Translations under genes and position numbers: made by a program
Notes under the pieces: generated by a model
Seen by the model: the letters and a program-made list of their open reading frames with translations, nothing else
Database searches by the model: none
Told to the model about the DNA's origin: nothing
Assembly: GCF_009496535.1 (NCBI RefSeq)
Contig: NZ_WIDL01000019.1
Span: forward strand, 21,210-85,209
Source: Stenotrophomonas sp. MYb238
GTDB lineage: Bacteria; Pseudomonadota; Gammaproteobacteria; Xanthomonadales; Xanthomonadaceae
Direction: 5' to 3'
DNA length: 64,000 nt
Part shown: positions 17,652-25,874 of the stretch, one piece after another
Position numbering within the stretch: the stretch's first letter is position 1
Layout: the number at the start of each line of letters is the position of its first letter

Positions 17652-19031
17652 ATGTTCGAGTCCCTGACCCAGCGCCTTTCCGGCACCATCGAGCGCCTGC
17701 GTGGCCGCGGCCGCCTGACCGAGGAGAACATCCGCGAGGCGACCCGTGAGGTGCGCATCGCGCTGCTGGAGGCCGATGTCGCGCTGCCGGTGGTGCAGGC
17801 GCTGATCGAGAAGATCAAGGTGCGCGCGGTCGGCCAGGAAGTGCTCAAGTCGCTGACCCCGGGCCAGGCGCTGATCAAGGTGGTGCGCGACGAACTGACC
17901 GCGGTGATGGGCGCGCAGGCCACCGACCTGAACCTCAACGTGCCGGCCCCGGCCATCATCTTGATGGCGGGCCTGCAGGGCGCGGGCAAGACCACCACGG
18001 TCGGCAAGCTGGCCAAGCACCTGAAGGAAAAGCGCAAGAAGAAGGTGATGGTGGTCTCGGCCGACGTCTATCGCCCGGCCGCGATCGAGCAGCTGAAGAC
18101 GCTGGCCGAGCAGGTCGGCGTGCTGTTCTTCCCGTCGGCGGCCGAGCAGAAGCCGGTGGACATCGTGCGCGCGGCCATCGACGACGCGCGCAAGTCCTTC
18201 GCCGACGTGCTGATCGTCGACACCGCCGGCCGCCTGGCCATCGACGACGCGATGATGGCCGAGATCAAGGCCCTGCATGCGGCGGTCAACCCGGCCGAAA
18301 CCCTGTTCGTGGTCGATTCGATGACCGGCCAGGACGCGGCCAACACCGCCAAGGCCTTCGGCGAGGCGCTGCCGCTGACCGGCGTGGTGCTGACCAAGAC
18401 CGACGGCGACGCCCGCGGCGGCGCCGCGCTGAGCGTGCGCTACGTCACCGGTAAGCCGATCAAGTTCACCGGTACCGGCGAAAAGGTCGACGGCCTGGAC
18501 GTGTTTCACCCCGAGCGCGTGGCCAGCCGCATCCTGGACATGGGCGACGTGCTGTCGCTGGTGGAGCAGGTCGAGCAGCAGGTCGACAAGGACAAGGCGC
18601 AGAAGCTGGCCGAGAAGGTCGCCAAGGGCAAGAAGTTCGACCTCAACGACATGCGCGACCAGTTGGAGCAGATGCAGAACATGGGCGGCATCGGCGGGCT
18701 GATGGACAAGCTGCCCGGCCTGGGGCAGATCCCCGAGCACCTCAAGCAGCAGGTGCAGCAGAGCAAGGAAGTGCCGCGCATGATCGCCATCATCAACTCG
18801 ATGACCAGGAAGGAGCGCCGCAACCCGGGCCTGCTCAACGGCTCGCGCCGCGCCCGCATCGCGCGCGGTTCCGGCACCCAGCCGGCCGACGTCAACAAGC
18901 TGATGAAGCAGTACATGCAGATGGAAAAGATGATGGGCAAGCTGGCCGGCGGCGGCATGAAGGGCATGATGCGCAACATGAAGGGCATGCTCGGCGCCAT
19001 GGGCGGCAAGGGCGGCCTGCCGTTCCGCTGA
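17652..19031 (+). CDS. ffh: Signal recognition particle GTPase Ffh
   Basis: The 459-residue protein is the SRP54 homologue that, with 4.5S RNA, targets membrane proteins to FtsY and the translocon. It has the N domain (LTEENIREATREVRIALLEADVAL), the GTPase G domain with GLQGAGKTTT, DTAGR and TKTDGDARGG, and a methionine-rich M domain with the RNA-binding segment MTRKERRNPGLLNGSRRARIARGSG. The tail is glycine- and methionine-rich. The next gene begins 8 bases after the stop. Confidence 0.97.
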   Translation: MFESLTQRLSGTIERLRGRGRLTEENIREATREVRIALLEADVALPVVQALIEKIKVRAVGQEVLKSLTPGQALIKVVRDELTAVMGAQATDLNLNVPAPAIILMAGLQGAGKTTTVGKLAKHLKEKRKKKVMVVSADVYRPAAIEQLKTLAEQVGVLFFPSAAEQKPVDIVRAAIDDARKSFADVLIVDTAGRLAIDDAMMAEIKALHAAVNPAETLFVVDSMTGQDAANTAKAFGEALPLTGVVLTKTDGDARGGAALSVRYVTGKPIKFTGTGEKVDGLDVFHPERVASRILDMGDVLSLVEQVEQQVDKDKAQKLAEKVAKGKKFDLNDMRDQLEQMQNMGGIGGLMDKLPGLGQIPEHLKQQVQQSKEVPRMIAIINSMTRKERRNPGLLNGSRRARIARGSGTQPADVNKLMKQYMQMEKMMGKLAGGGMKGMMRNMKGMLGAMGGKGGLPFR

Positions 19032-19039
19032 GCCGTCGC

Positions 19040-20317
19040 GTGTCCTGGTCGCCGGGCCAGCACGCCATCCTCCTGGGCCTGGCGTTGGTGCTGGCCCTGC
19101 GGCTGGCGTCCGGCTGGGCGCTGCTGCCGGCCACGCTGGTACTGTGGGTCGCGCTGCTGCTGGGGGCCGGGCTGGTCGATGCCCTGTTCCGGCGGCGTGC
19201 AGGATCGCCCGCGGTGCGGGCGGAGCGGGAGCCCGCCGTCGCGCCGGCTGCCGCCCTGTCGCCCCTGCACGATCCGCCGCCACGCGCCGATGTGCTGCGG
19301 GAACCGGCGTCGGCCGGACGCGAATGGCGCCGGCATGTCGCCGACCTCGAGCCGTTTCACAATGAACGCTTCCCGCGCGCGGACATCTGCGCCACGCACG
19401 AGATGTTCCTGCGCGCAGGCGACGTGCTGCTGCTGCGCTTCCACCCCGATGCGCGGGGCGAGAGCGGCGCGCCGGCGCACTGGCCCTGCGACCTGTGTGC
19501 GCCGGCGCCGGGCGGGCGGCGCTGGTTCGACGCCGGCAGCCTGGACGAGATCCGCATTGCGATCGAACGCACCGGCGTGTATTCGCTGGGTATCGGCCAG
19601 GACGCGCCGGGCGCTTCCGCGGCCGCCGGCAGCATCGGCATCTGGCTGGCGGTGCCCGCGCCGGACGCGCTCTCGCTGCCGCTGGAGCCGGAGGACGGCG
19701 CGACCTGCCGCTACGAACGCGACGGCGAAGGCGGCGTGGTGGTGCGGATCGACGGCGAACACCCGCTGCAGACGCGCGCGCGCCTGCCATCGCGCGAGGT
19801 CGCCAACGTGCCGTGCGGCGCAGTGCTGCTGTTCGCCGATGTCGCCGATGCATGGGACGCAGCAGGCGTGGGCGATCCTTCCATCGACTGGCTGGCGCAG
19901 TACCGGCACCTCTACCGCTGGTACCTGCAGCTGAGCCAGGGCGACGTGCTGGTGCTGGAGCAGGCATGGCAGGCGGACGTGTTCGGCCGCCGCCTGCCGC
20001 GCGACGACGGCGCGGTCGGTTTCACCGACGCCCGTCTGCGCCTGTATGGCTTCGTGCGCGGACCGCACCTGTACGACGGCGGCGTGGCGGATGGCCGCCA
20101 CGTCTTCACCTGCGGCGCCGACGGCTTCCACTGCCTGGAGCTGGAACTGCACGGGCCGCCGGAGTGGCGCGCCCGGCCGGCCACGGATTTCGTTGACCTG
20201 CGGCTGTGGGGCCCCTTCCTGCAGCGCCCGCAGGCCGTGCGCGACTTCGACCTGCGCCAAGGCCGGGTCGAGGACTGGTACCGGATGCAGATGCCCGTGC
20301 CGCGGGAGCTTGCGTGA
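19040..20317 (+). CDS. Membrane-anchored hypothetical protein
   Basis: I do not recognise this 425-residue protein. A GTG start lies 8 bases after ffh. Two hydrophobic segments (about residues 8-48) are followed by a basic turn (FRRRAG) and a long soluble region without obvious catalytic motifs. That region is rich in beta-strand-like stretches and has a CGADGFHCLELEL segment and several Trp/Tyr-rich patches (YRHLYRWYLQL). It may be cotranscribed with ffh. Codon use matches the neighbours, so it is probably a real chromosomal gene. Confidence 0.75.
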   Translation: MSWSPGQHAILLGLALVLALRLASGWALLPATLVLWVALLLGAGLVDALFRRRAGSPAVRAEREPAVAPAAALSPLHDPPPRADVLREPASAGREWRRHVADLEPFHNERFPRADICATHEMFLRAGDVLLLRFHPDARGESGAPAHWPCDLCAPAPGGRRWFDAGSLDEIRIAIERTGVYSLGIGQDAPGASAAAGSIGIWLAVPAPDALSLPLEPEDGATCRYERDGEGGVVVRIDGEHPLQTRARLPSREVANVPCGAVLLFADVADAWDAAGVGDPSIDWLAQYRHLYRWYLQLSQGDVLVLEQAWQADVFGRRLPRDDGAVGFTDARLRLYGFVRGPHLYDGGVADGRHVFTCGADGFHCLELELHGPPEWRARPATDFVDLRLWGPFLQRPQAVRDFDLRQGRVEDWYRMQMPVPRELA

Positions 20318-20387
20318 CTTGCTGTCTGCCGACATTGGCGCCACAGGACGGCTCGGCGATGATGGCGACCCCCGATTGGAGTGCGCC

Positions 20388-21458
20388 ATGACCCCGGACA
20401 TCCGGCAACGCGCGGACCGCTTCTGCCAGCGTTTCGGCATCGCGCTTCCCATCCTGCTGGCGCCGATGGCCGGCGCCTGCCCGGTGGCCCTGTCCGCGGC
20501 CGTGGCCAATGCCGGCGGCATGGGCGCGATGGGCGCGGTGCTGTCCACGCCGGAACAGATCGGGCAGTGGATGGACGACTTCCGCCGGCAGTCGGATGGG
20601 CCGGCCCAGGTCAACGTCTGGGTGCCCGACCCGGCGCCAGCGCGCGATGCCGCGGCCGAAGCGGCGACCCGTGCCTTCCTCGAGCGCTGGGGGCCGCCGG
20701 TGCCGGCCAGCGCCGGCGATGCCGGCCCGGCCGATTTCGATGCGCAGTTCGATGCCTTGATAGCGGCGCGGCCGGCGGTGGCCTCGACCATCATGGGCGT
20801 GTTCTCCGCGGCGCAGGCGCGCCGCCTGAAGGCCGCCGGCATCGCCTGGTTCGCCTGCGCCACCACGCTGGACGAAGCGCTGCGGGCGCAGGCGGCCGGT
20901 GCCGATGCGGTGGTCGCGCAGGGCATGGAGGCCGGCGGCCATCGCGGCGCGTTCGAGGCCGCGCGCGCCGACGCGCAGATGAGCGGGCTGTTCGCGCTGC
21001 TGCCGCGCCTGGCCGACCGGTTGGACGTGCCGGTGATCGCGGCCGGCGGTATCGGCGATGGCCGCGGCGTGGCCGCCGCGCTGATGCTCGGCGCCAGCGC
21101 GGTGCAGGTGGGCACGGCCTTCCTCGCCGCCGACGAATCCACGATTCCCGATGCCTGGAAACAGGCGCTGACCGCGGCGGAGCCGGAACACACCCGTGCC
21201 ACCCGCGTTTTCAGCGGCCGCCTGGGCCGTGCGCTGGATACCGGCTATGTGCGCGCCGCCGAGGCCGCCGATGCGCCGCGTCCGCAGCCCTATCCGGTGC
21301 AGCGTGGGCTCACCGCCGGCATGCGCAGGCAGGCGCAGGCCGACAACCGCCTGGACGCGATGCAGGCCTGGGCCGGGCAATCGGCGTGGATGGCCCGGCG
21401 CGGTCCCGCCGCTGCCGTGGTCCAGGGGATGTGGCAACAGGCGCAGGCGCTGCTGTGA
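20388..21458 (+). CDS. Nitronate monooxygenase family flavoprotein
   Basis: The 356-residue TIM-barrel flavoprotein matches the 2-nitropropane dioxygenase / nitronate monooxygenase family. Motifs are LLAPMAGACPVALSAAVANAGGMG, VVAQGMEAGGHRG, VIAAGGIGDGRGVAAALMLGA and VQVGTAFLAADES, which line the FMN phosphate site. The family oxidises alkyl nitronates such as propionate-3-nitronate. Its stop overlaps the next gene by four bases (GTGA), so the pair is translated together. Confidence 0.9.
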   Translation: MTPDIRQRADRFCQRFGIALPILLAPMAGACPVALSAAVANAGGMGAMGAVLSTPEQIGQWMDDFRRQSDGPAQVNVWVPDPAPARDAAAEAATRAFLERWGPPVPASAGDAGPADFDAQFDALIAARPAVASTIMGVFSAAQARRLKAAGIAWFACATTLDEALRAQAAGADAVVAQGMEAGGHRGAFEAARADAQMSGLFALLPRLADRLDVPVIAAGGIGDGRGVAAALMLGASAVQVGTAFLAADESTIPDAWKQALTAAEPEHTRATRVFSGRLGRALDTGYVRAAEAADAPRPQPYPVQRGLTAGMRRQAQADNRLDAMQAWAGQSAWMARRGPAAAVVQGMWQQAQALL

Positions 21459-22249
21459 GCCACCTGACCTGCAACGGCGAGCCCGTCGATGCGGCGCTGG
21501 TCGGCGCCGCACTGGTCAACTACGGACACTTCACCTCGCTGCAGGTGCGCGGTGGCGCGGCGCAGGGCTGGGCCCTGCACCTGCGGCGCCTGCAGCAGGG
21601 CACGCGCGAACTGTTCGACGCCGAACTGGACGAGGCGCGGCTGCTGGGTTGGCTGCGGCAGGCGCTGGAGCGTTGCGGCAGGGAGGACGCCTCGGTCCGC
21701 ATCACCGTGTTCTCGCGCGCCTTCGACTTCCGCCAGCCGCTGCGCGCGGTGCCGGTGGACGTGCTGATCGGCATCGCCGCGCCGGCGACGGTGCCCGCCG
21801 CCGCCTGCGCAGTCCTGCCGGTGCGCTACCAGCGCGCGTGGCCGCAGCTCAAGCATGTCGGCACCTTCCCGCTGTTCCAGTACCGGCGCCAGGCCATGCG
21901 CGAGGGATTCGACGATGCCCTGTTCGTCGATGCGGCCGGGCGGGTGGGCGAGGGCAGCACCTGGAACATCGCCTTGCTCGCCGGCGACGAGGTGGTGTGG
22001 CCGCAGGCGGAGGCGCTGCGCGGCACCGCGGAACAGCTGCTGGTCGCCGGGCTGGAGCGGCAGGGGCTGGCGCAGTCGCGGCGGGAAATCCCGCTGGAAG
22101 CCTTACCCGGTTTCTCCGGGGCGGTGGCCTGCAACGCCACCGGGCTGTGGCCGCTGGCGCGCATCGGCGGATGCCGGTTTGCGGATTCGCAGGCGCTGCT
22201 GGAACGGCTGCGGCAGGCGCTGGCGCTGGAGCCCTGGCGGCCGCTCTGA
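21455..22249 (+). CDS. Class IV aminotransferase-fold enzyme
   Basis: The 264-residue product has the fold-type IV PLP enzyme pattern: YGHFTSLQVRGG near the start, the lysine segment LKHVGTFPLFQYRRQA, and a C-terminal GEGSTWNIALL ... ACNATGLWPLARIGG pair around the cofactor phosphate. The family includes branched-chain aminotransferase and aminodeoxychorismate lyase; substrate cannot be read. It has a GTG start overlapping the preceding flavoprotein stop. The -35 box of rpsP begins about 30 bases after it. Confidence 0.8.
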   Translation: MSHLTCNGEPVDAALVGAALVNYGHFTSLQVRGGAAQGWALHLRRLQQGTRELFDAELDEARLLGWLRQALERCGREDASVRITVFSRAFDFRQPLRAVPVDVLIGIAAPATVPAAACAVLPVRYQRAWPQLKHVGTFPLFQYRRQAMREGFDDALFVDAAGRVGEGSTWNIALLAGDEVVWPQAEALRGTAEQLLVAGLERQGLAQSRREIPLEALPGFSGAVACNATGLWPLARIGGCRFADSQALLERLRQALALEPWRPL

Positions 22250-22280
22250 GCCAGCCATTCAGGCAGGACGGGCGGCGGGC

Positions 22281-22309
22281 TTGGAATGGCGCAGGGCCGC
22301 GGCTATAAT
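22281..22309 (+). promoter_or_regulatory. Promoter of the rpsP-rimM-trmD operon
   Basis: TTGGAA (22281-22286), a 17-base spacer and a perfect TATAAT (22304-22309) form a strong sigma-70 promoter about 50 bases before the rpsP ATG. Confidence 0.85.
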
Positions 22310-22360
22310 CGCCGGCTTACCGCGCCATCCTGGCGACTGGGCTACAAAGGAAAAACCACC

Positions 22361-22621
22361 ATGGTCAAGATCCGACTGACCCGCGGCGGCGCCAAGAAGC
22401 GTCCGTTCTACCACATCATCGTCACCGACGTGCGCAGCGCCCGCGACGGCCGCAACATCGAGCGCGTCGGCTACTACAACCCGGTCGCCCAGGGCGCAGA
22501 ACAGCGCGTGGTGCTGGACATCGCCGCCGTCGACAAGTGGGTCGCCAACGGCGCCCAGCTGACCGACAAGGTTCGCAACCTGTACAAGGAAGCGACCAAG
22601 GCCCAGGCCGCTGCGGCCTGA
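22361..22621 (+). CDS. rpsP: 30S ribosomal protein S16
   Basis: The 86-residue protein carries the S16 signature [19 protein letters not shown] and later [14 protein letters not shown]. It begins at the ATG behind AAAGGAAA and leads the operon with rimM and trmD. Confidence 0.97.
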   Translation: MVKIRLTRGGAKKRPFYHIIVTDVRSARDGRNIERVGYYNPVAQGAEQRVVLDIAAVDKWVANGAQLTDKVRNLYKEATKAQAAAA

Positions 22622-22628
22622 TCCTGGC

Positions 22629-22650
22629 GGGCCGCGCGCAAGCGCGGCCC
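22629..22650 (+). other. Intra-operon hairpin between rpsP and rimM
   Basis: GGGCCGCGC and GCGCGGCCC form a perfect 9-bp stem closed by a GCAA tetraloop, filling most of the 38-base spacer. It lacks a T-run and probably acts as an RNA stability or partial-termination element, separating high expression of S16 from lower expression of the modification enzymes. Confidence 0.7.
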
Positions 22651-22659
22651 GACTGCTTT

Positions 22660-23175
22660 ATGAAGAAAGATTCCGAGCGCCGGATCCTGCTGGGCAGGGT
22701 GACCGGCGCTTTTGGTGTGCGCGGCGAGCTCAAGCTCGAGTCCTGGACCGAGCCGCGGCTGGCCATTTTCAACTATCAGCCGTGGATCCTGCGCAGCCCG
22801 TCCGGGCAGGAGTCGCAGATCACCGGCGTGCGCGGCCGCGAAGCCGCCAAGACGCTGGTGGCGACCTTTCCCGGCGTGGACGACCGCAACGCGGTCGAAG
22901 CCATGCGCGGCACCGAGATCTACATCGCGCGCAGCGCGCTGCCGCCGCCGAGTCCGGACGAGTACTACTGGGTCGATCTCGAGGGCCTGGACGTGCAGAC
23001 CGTGGACGGCGTGAAGCTGGGCCGCGCCTCGCACCTGTTCAACACCGGCGCCAACGACGTGCTGGTGGTGCGCGGCGACCGCGAGCGCATGGTGCCGTTC
23101 GTGATGGGCGACTTCGTCAAGTCGGTCGATTTCGACGCCAACCTGATCGTGGTCGACTGGGATCCGGAGTTCTGA
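22660..23175 (+). CDS. rimM: Ribosome maturation factor RimM
   Basis: The 171-residue product has the RimM beta-barrel start ([20 protein letters not shown]) and the C-terminal PRC-barrel ([31 protein letters not shown]). It assists 30S head assembly around S19. Its stop is 2 bases before trmD. Confidence 0.95.
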   Translation: MKKDSERRILLGRVTGAFGVRGELKLESWTEPRLAIFNYQPWILRSPSGQESQITGVRGREAAKTLVATFPGVDDRNAVEAMRGTEIYIARSALPPPSPDEYYWVDLEGLDVQTVDGVKLGRASHLFNTGANDVLVVRGDRERMVPFVMGDFVKSVDFDANLIVVDWDPEF

Positions 23176-23179
23176 CCCG

Positions 23180-23917
23180 GTGCGCGTCGACGTCATCACC
23201 CTGTTTCCCGAGTTCATCGCGCAGTCCGCCGCGCTGGGCGTGGTCGGCCGCGCGCAGGAGCGCGGCCTGCTCGAACTGCACGGCTGGAACCCGCGCGACC
23301 ACGCCGAGGGCAACTACCGCCGCGTGGACGACCGTCCGTTCGGCGGCGGCCCGGGCATGGTGATGCTGATCGAGCCGCTGCGCGCGGCGCTGGCCGCCGC
23401 GCGCGCCGCCGACCCGACCCCGGCGCCGCTGATCTACCTCAGCCCGCAGGGTCGGCCGCTGACCCAGGCCGGGGTGCGCGAACTGGCGGCGCTGCCGCGC
23501 ATGATCCTGCTGTGCGGCCGCTACGAGGGCGTGGACGAGCGTTTCCTCGCCGCCGAGGTGGACGAGGAAATCTCCATCGGCGACTACGTGTTGTCCGGCG
23601 GCGAGCTGGGCGCGGCGGTGATCATCGATGCGGTCACCCGCCTGCAGGAAGGCGCGCTCAACGACGCCGAATCGGCGGTGCAGGACAGTTTCGAGGGCGA
23701 TGGCCTGCTCGACTGCCCGCACTACAGCCAGCCGGCCAGCCACGCGCTGGGCGAGGTGCCGGAGGTGCTGCGCTCGGGCAACCATGCCGCGATCGCGCGC
23801 TGGCGCCGGCAGCAGTCGCTGCTGCGCACCGCCCTGCGCCGACCGGACCTGCTGGACGAAGCCGGCCTCGGCAAGGCCGACCGCAAGCTGCTGGACGAGG
23901 CCCGCAAGGAACCGTAG
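23180..23917 (+). CDS. trmD: tRNA (guanine-37-N1)-methyltransferase
   Basis: The 245-residue SPOUT methyltransferase has the trefoil-knot motifs [12 protein letters not shown] and [14 protein letters not shown] and the substrate motif [13 protein letters not shown]. It methylates G37 of tRNAs to prevent frameshifting. Translation starts with GTG ([12 protein letters not shown]), read as methionine. Confidence 0.97.
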   Translation: MRVDVITLFPEFIAQSAALGVVGRAQERGLLELHGWNPRDHAEGNYRRVDDRPFGGGPGMVMLIEPLRAALAAARAADPTPAPLIYLSPQGRPLTQAGVRELAALPRMILLCGRYEGVDERFLAAEVDEEISIGDYVLSGGELGAAVIIDAVTRLQEGALNDAESAVQDSFEGDGLLDCPHYSQPASHALGEVPEVLRSGNHAAIARWRRQQSLLRTALRRPDLLDEAGLGKADRKLLDEARKEP

Positions 23918-24094
23918 GCGGGCGGTTTGCCGCGCATCGAGTTTCTTCGGCAGGGTTTTGTGCCCGGCCTCTGCGCGTGGACCGGGTTTCCGGCGGATCG
24001 GGAGGCACTCCACGCGTTCCGCCCGGGCACCCCGGCAGCGCGGCCGCTGGGCGGCAACGCAGGAATACCAGGTGATGCGGGCTGGCCGGCACTA

Positions 24095-24124
24095 CTGGCA
24101 CCGGGCCGGAAGGTCATCTATAAT
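24095..24124 (+). promoter_or_regulatory. Promoter of rplS
   Basis: CTGGCA (24095-24100), an 18-base spacer and a perfect TATAAT (24119-24124) lie in the 334-base gap between trmD and rplS. They imply a leader of roughly 120 bases. In E. coli rplS is simply the last gene of the trmD operon; here it has its own promoter. I see no second gene in the gap. Confidence 0.75.
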
Positions 24125-24251
24125 GCGCGGCTTGCTGCTGCCTGACCGGTAGCGGCGGTTCCAACTACAACAAACGTGCAGCGCAATCCGGCGACTGCAT
24201 GAGACCCCGCTGTCGAATCGACACGCCCACTCCGAATACATCGGTGCACCC

Positions 24252-24659
24252 ATGAGCAAGCTGAACAAATCCATCGTCGCGGACTTCGAATCCGCCCAGA
24301 TCACCCGCGAACTGCCGAAGTTCAGCCAGGGCGACACCGTCGTGGTCAACGTCAAGGTCAAGGAAGGCAACCGCGAGCGCGTGCAGGCCTACGAAGGCGT
24401 CGTGATCGGCACCAAGAACGCCGGCCTGAACTCCTCGTTCACCGTGCGCAAGATCTCGCATGGCTACGGCGTGGAGCGCGTGTTCCAGACCCACAGCGCG
24501 CTGATCGACTCGGTCGAAGTCAAGCGCCGCGGCAAGGTCCGCGCCGGCAAGCTGTACTACCTGCGTGGCCTGGAAGGCAAGGCTGCCCGCATCAAGGAAG
24601 ACCTGGCCGCCGCCGCGCAGGCCAAGGCCGCGCGCCAGGCTGCCAAGGCCGCCGAGTAA
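24252..24659 (+). CDS. rplS: 50S ribosomal protein L19
   Basis: The 135-residue product has the L19 signature ([61 protein letters not shown]) plus an Ala/Lys-rich C-terminal extension. The ATG lacks a strong Shine-Dalgarno sequence. It is followed by two hairpins. Confidence 0.97.
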   Translation: MSKLNKSIVADFESAQITRELPKFSQGDTVVVNVKVKEGNRERVQAYEGVVIGTKNAGLNSSFTVRKISHGYGVERVFQTHSALIDSVEVKRRGKVRAGKLYYLRGLEGKAARIKEDLAAAAQAKAARQAAKAAE

Positions 24660-24691
24660 TACCCGCCACGGGCTTCGCGCCCGTCGCAGCA

Positions 24692-24714
24692 ACGGCCGCC
24701 TCCGGGCGGCCGTT
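24692..24714 (+). terminator. Terminator of rplS
   Basis: ACGGCCGCC-TCC-GGGCGGCCGT is a GC-rich stem followed by TTTGCGTTT, 33 bases past the rplS stop. A smaller stem (CGGGC-TTCGC-GCCCG, from 24669) precedes it. Confidence 0.75.
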
Positions 24715-25063
24715 TGCGTTTCCGCTTTCCACAGGGGAAGTGAGGCGTCCAACGGATGCCTGCGCCTTCGCCACACTCGGCGGTGTAGCGCCGATGGCAT
24801 GGGCGCGCTTGTCCCTTCTCCCCACGGGAGAAGGTGCCCCGAAGGGGCGGATGAGGGCAGGGCGAAGCCTCACGACGTGTCCACCGTTCGTGTTTCCCGT
24901 CAGGCTGGTGGCGATGCGTTTGCCGTCGCGCTGCCGATGGTTGCTTTCGGCGCGGCTGGTTCCCTTCCAGTCCGCTCTGGCGCCGGCCCACACCTGCGGC
25001 ACGCAGCCGCGCACTATCGCTCCAGGGGGAACGGGGCTTCGTTCCGGGAGGGACCGTTCCGGC
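24715..25063. repeat. Intergenic gap with a REP-like hairpin pair
   Basis: This 349-base space between convergent rplS and agaR holds no convincing gene. At 24814-24834, CCTTCTCCC pairs with GGGAGAAGG across CAC, and GCCCC-GAA-GGGGC follows at 24836-24848, then GGATGAGGG. This hairpin doublet looks like a dispersed intergenic repeat of gammaproteobacteria. The remainder shows nothing I can name. Confidence 0.5.
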
Positions 25064-25846
25064 CTACGCCGCCGCTTCGGCGACCACGACTTCGATGCCG
25101 CGGCGCTGCAGCCCCTCGCGCGTGGCCTCGTCGATGCCGGCGTCGGTGATCACGGCGTGGATCTGGTCCAGGTAGGCGATGCGGTGCAGGCTGACGCGGC
25201 CGAACTTGGAGGTGTCGGTCAGCACCACGATGCGCCGGGCGCGTTCGACCATGCGGTGGTTCAGGCGCGCCTCGGCCTCGTCGTGGGTGGTCAGGCCGAA
25301 CTGCAGGTCCAGGCCGTCCACGCCCAGGAACAGCGTGTCGAAGCTGTACGGGTTGAGGCTGGCCTCGGCCTGGCTGCCCTGCAGCGACAGCGACTGCTTG
25401 CGCAGCTGGCCGCCGGTGAGCAGCACGTTCACGCCCGGTGCGTTGGCCAGCTCCCAGGCGATGTTCAGGCCGTTGGTCATCACCGTCACGTCGCGGTGCC
25501 CGCGCAGGTGGCGGGCCAGGGTCATCGTGGTCGAGCCGGAGTCGATGATGATGTTGTCGCCGGGCTGCACCAGCTGCGCGGCGCACGCGCCGATGGACTC
25601 CTTCAGCGGCAGGTTCAGCGCATCCTTCTCGTGGATGTCCTGCTCCTGCGGCGGCGTGCGCACCAGGGTGGCGCCGCCGTGGGTGCGCGTGGCCAGGCCC
25701 TGTTCCTCGAAATGGCCCAGGTCGGTGCGGATGGTCACCGCCGACACGCCGTAGCGCCCGACCAGCTCGGCGACCTGCACCGCACCCTGCTCGATCAGCT
25801 GCTGCAGGATCTGTTGCCGGCGGGAACGGGTGTTGCGCATGGCCAT
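25064..25846 (-). CDS. agaR: DeoR-family repressor of the GalNAc locus (AgaR-like)
   Basis: The 260-residue product has the DeoR N-terminal winged helix (RRQQILQQLIEQGAVQVAELVGRYGVSAVTIRTDL, then GLATRTHGGATL) and a C-terminal sugar-phosphate-sensing domain (NIIIDSGSTTMTLARHL; TLFLGVDGLD; VVLTDTSKFGRVSLHRIA). The start at 25846 has GGAGAAA eight bases upstream. It is the last gene of agaS-agaK-agaZ-agaR, 28 bases after agaZ, so it probably autoregulates. Regulators of this type bind TTTCG/CTTTC-like repeats; such words are concentrated before agaS. The name rests on context. Confidence 0.85.
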   Translation of the reverse strand: MAMRNTRSRRQQILQQLIEQGAVQVAELVGRYGVSAVTIRTDLGHFEEQGLATRTHGGATLVRTPPQEQDIHEKDALNLPLKESIGACAAQLVQPGDNIIIDSGSTTMTLARHLRGHRDVTVMTNGLNIAWELANAPGVNVLLTGGQLRKQSLSLQGSQAEASLNPYSFDTLFLGVDGLDLQFGLTTHDEAEARLNHRMVERARRIVVLTDTSKFGRVSLHRIAYLDQIHAVITDAGIDEATREGLQRRGIEVVVAEAAA

Positions 25847-25874
25847 CTCGTGCTTTCTCCGCGAAAGGCCGAGC

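Noticed and set aside
24125-24251. tRNA or small RNA gene in the rplS leader
   Set aside because: No cloverleaf or T-loop GGTTCGAATCC-like sequence can be found; it is better treated as an untranslated leader.
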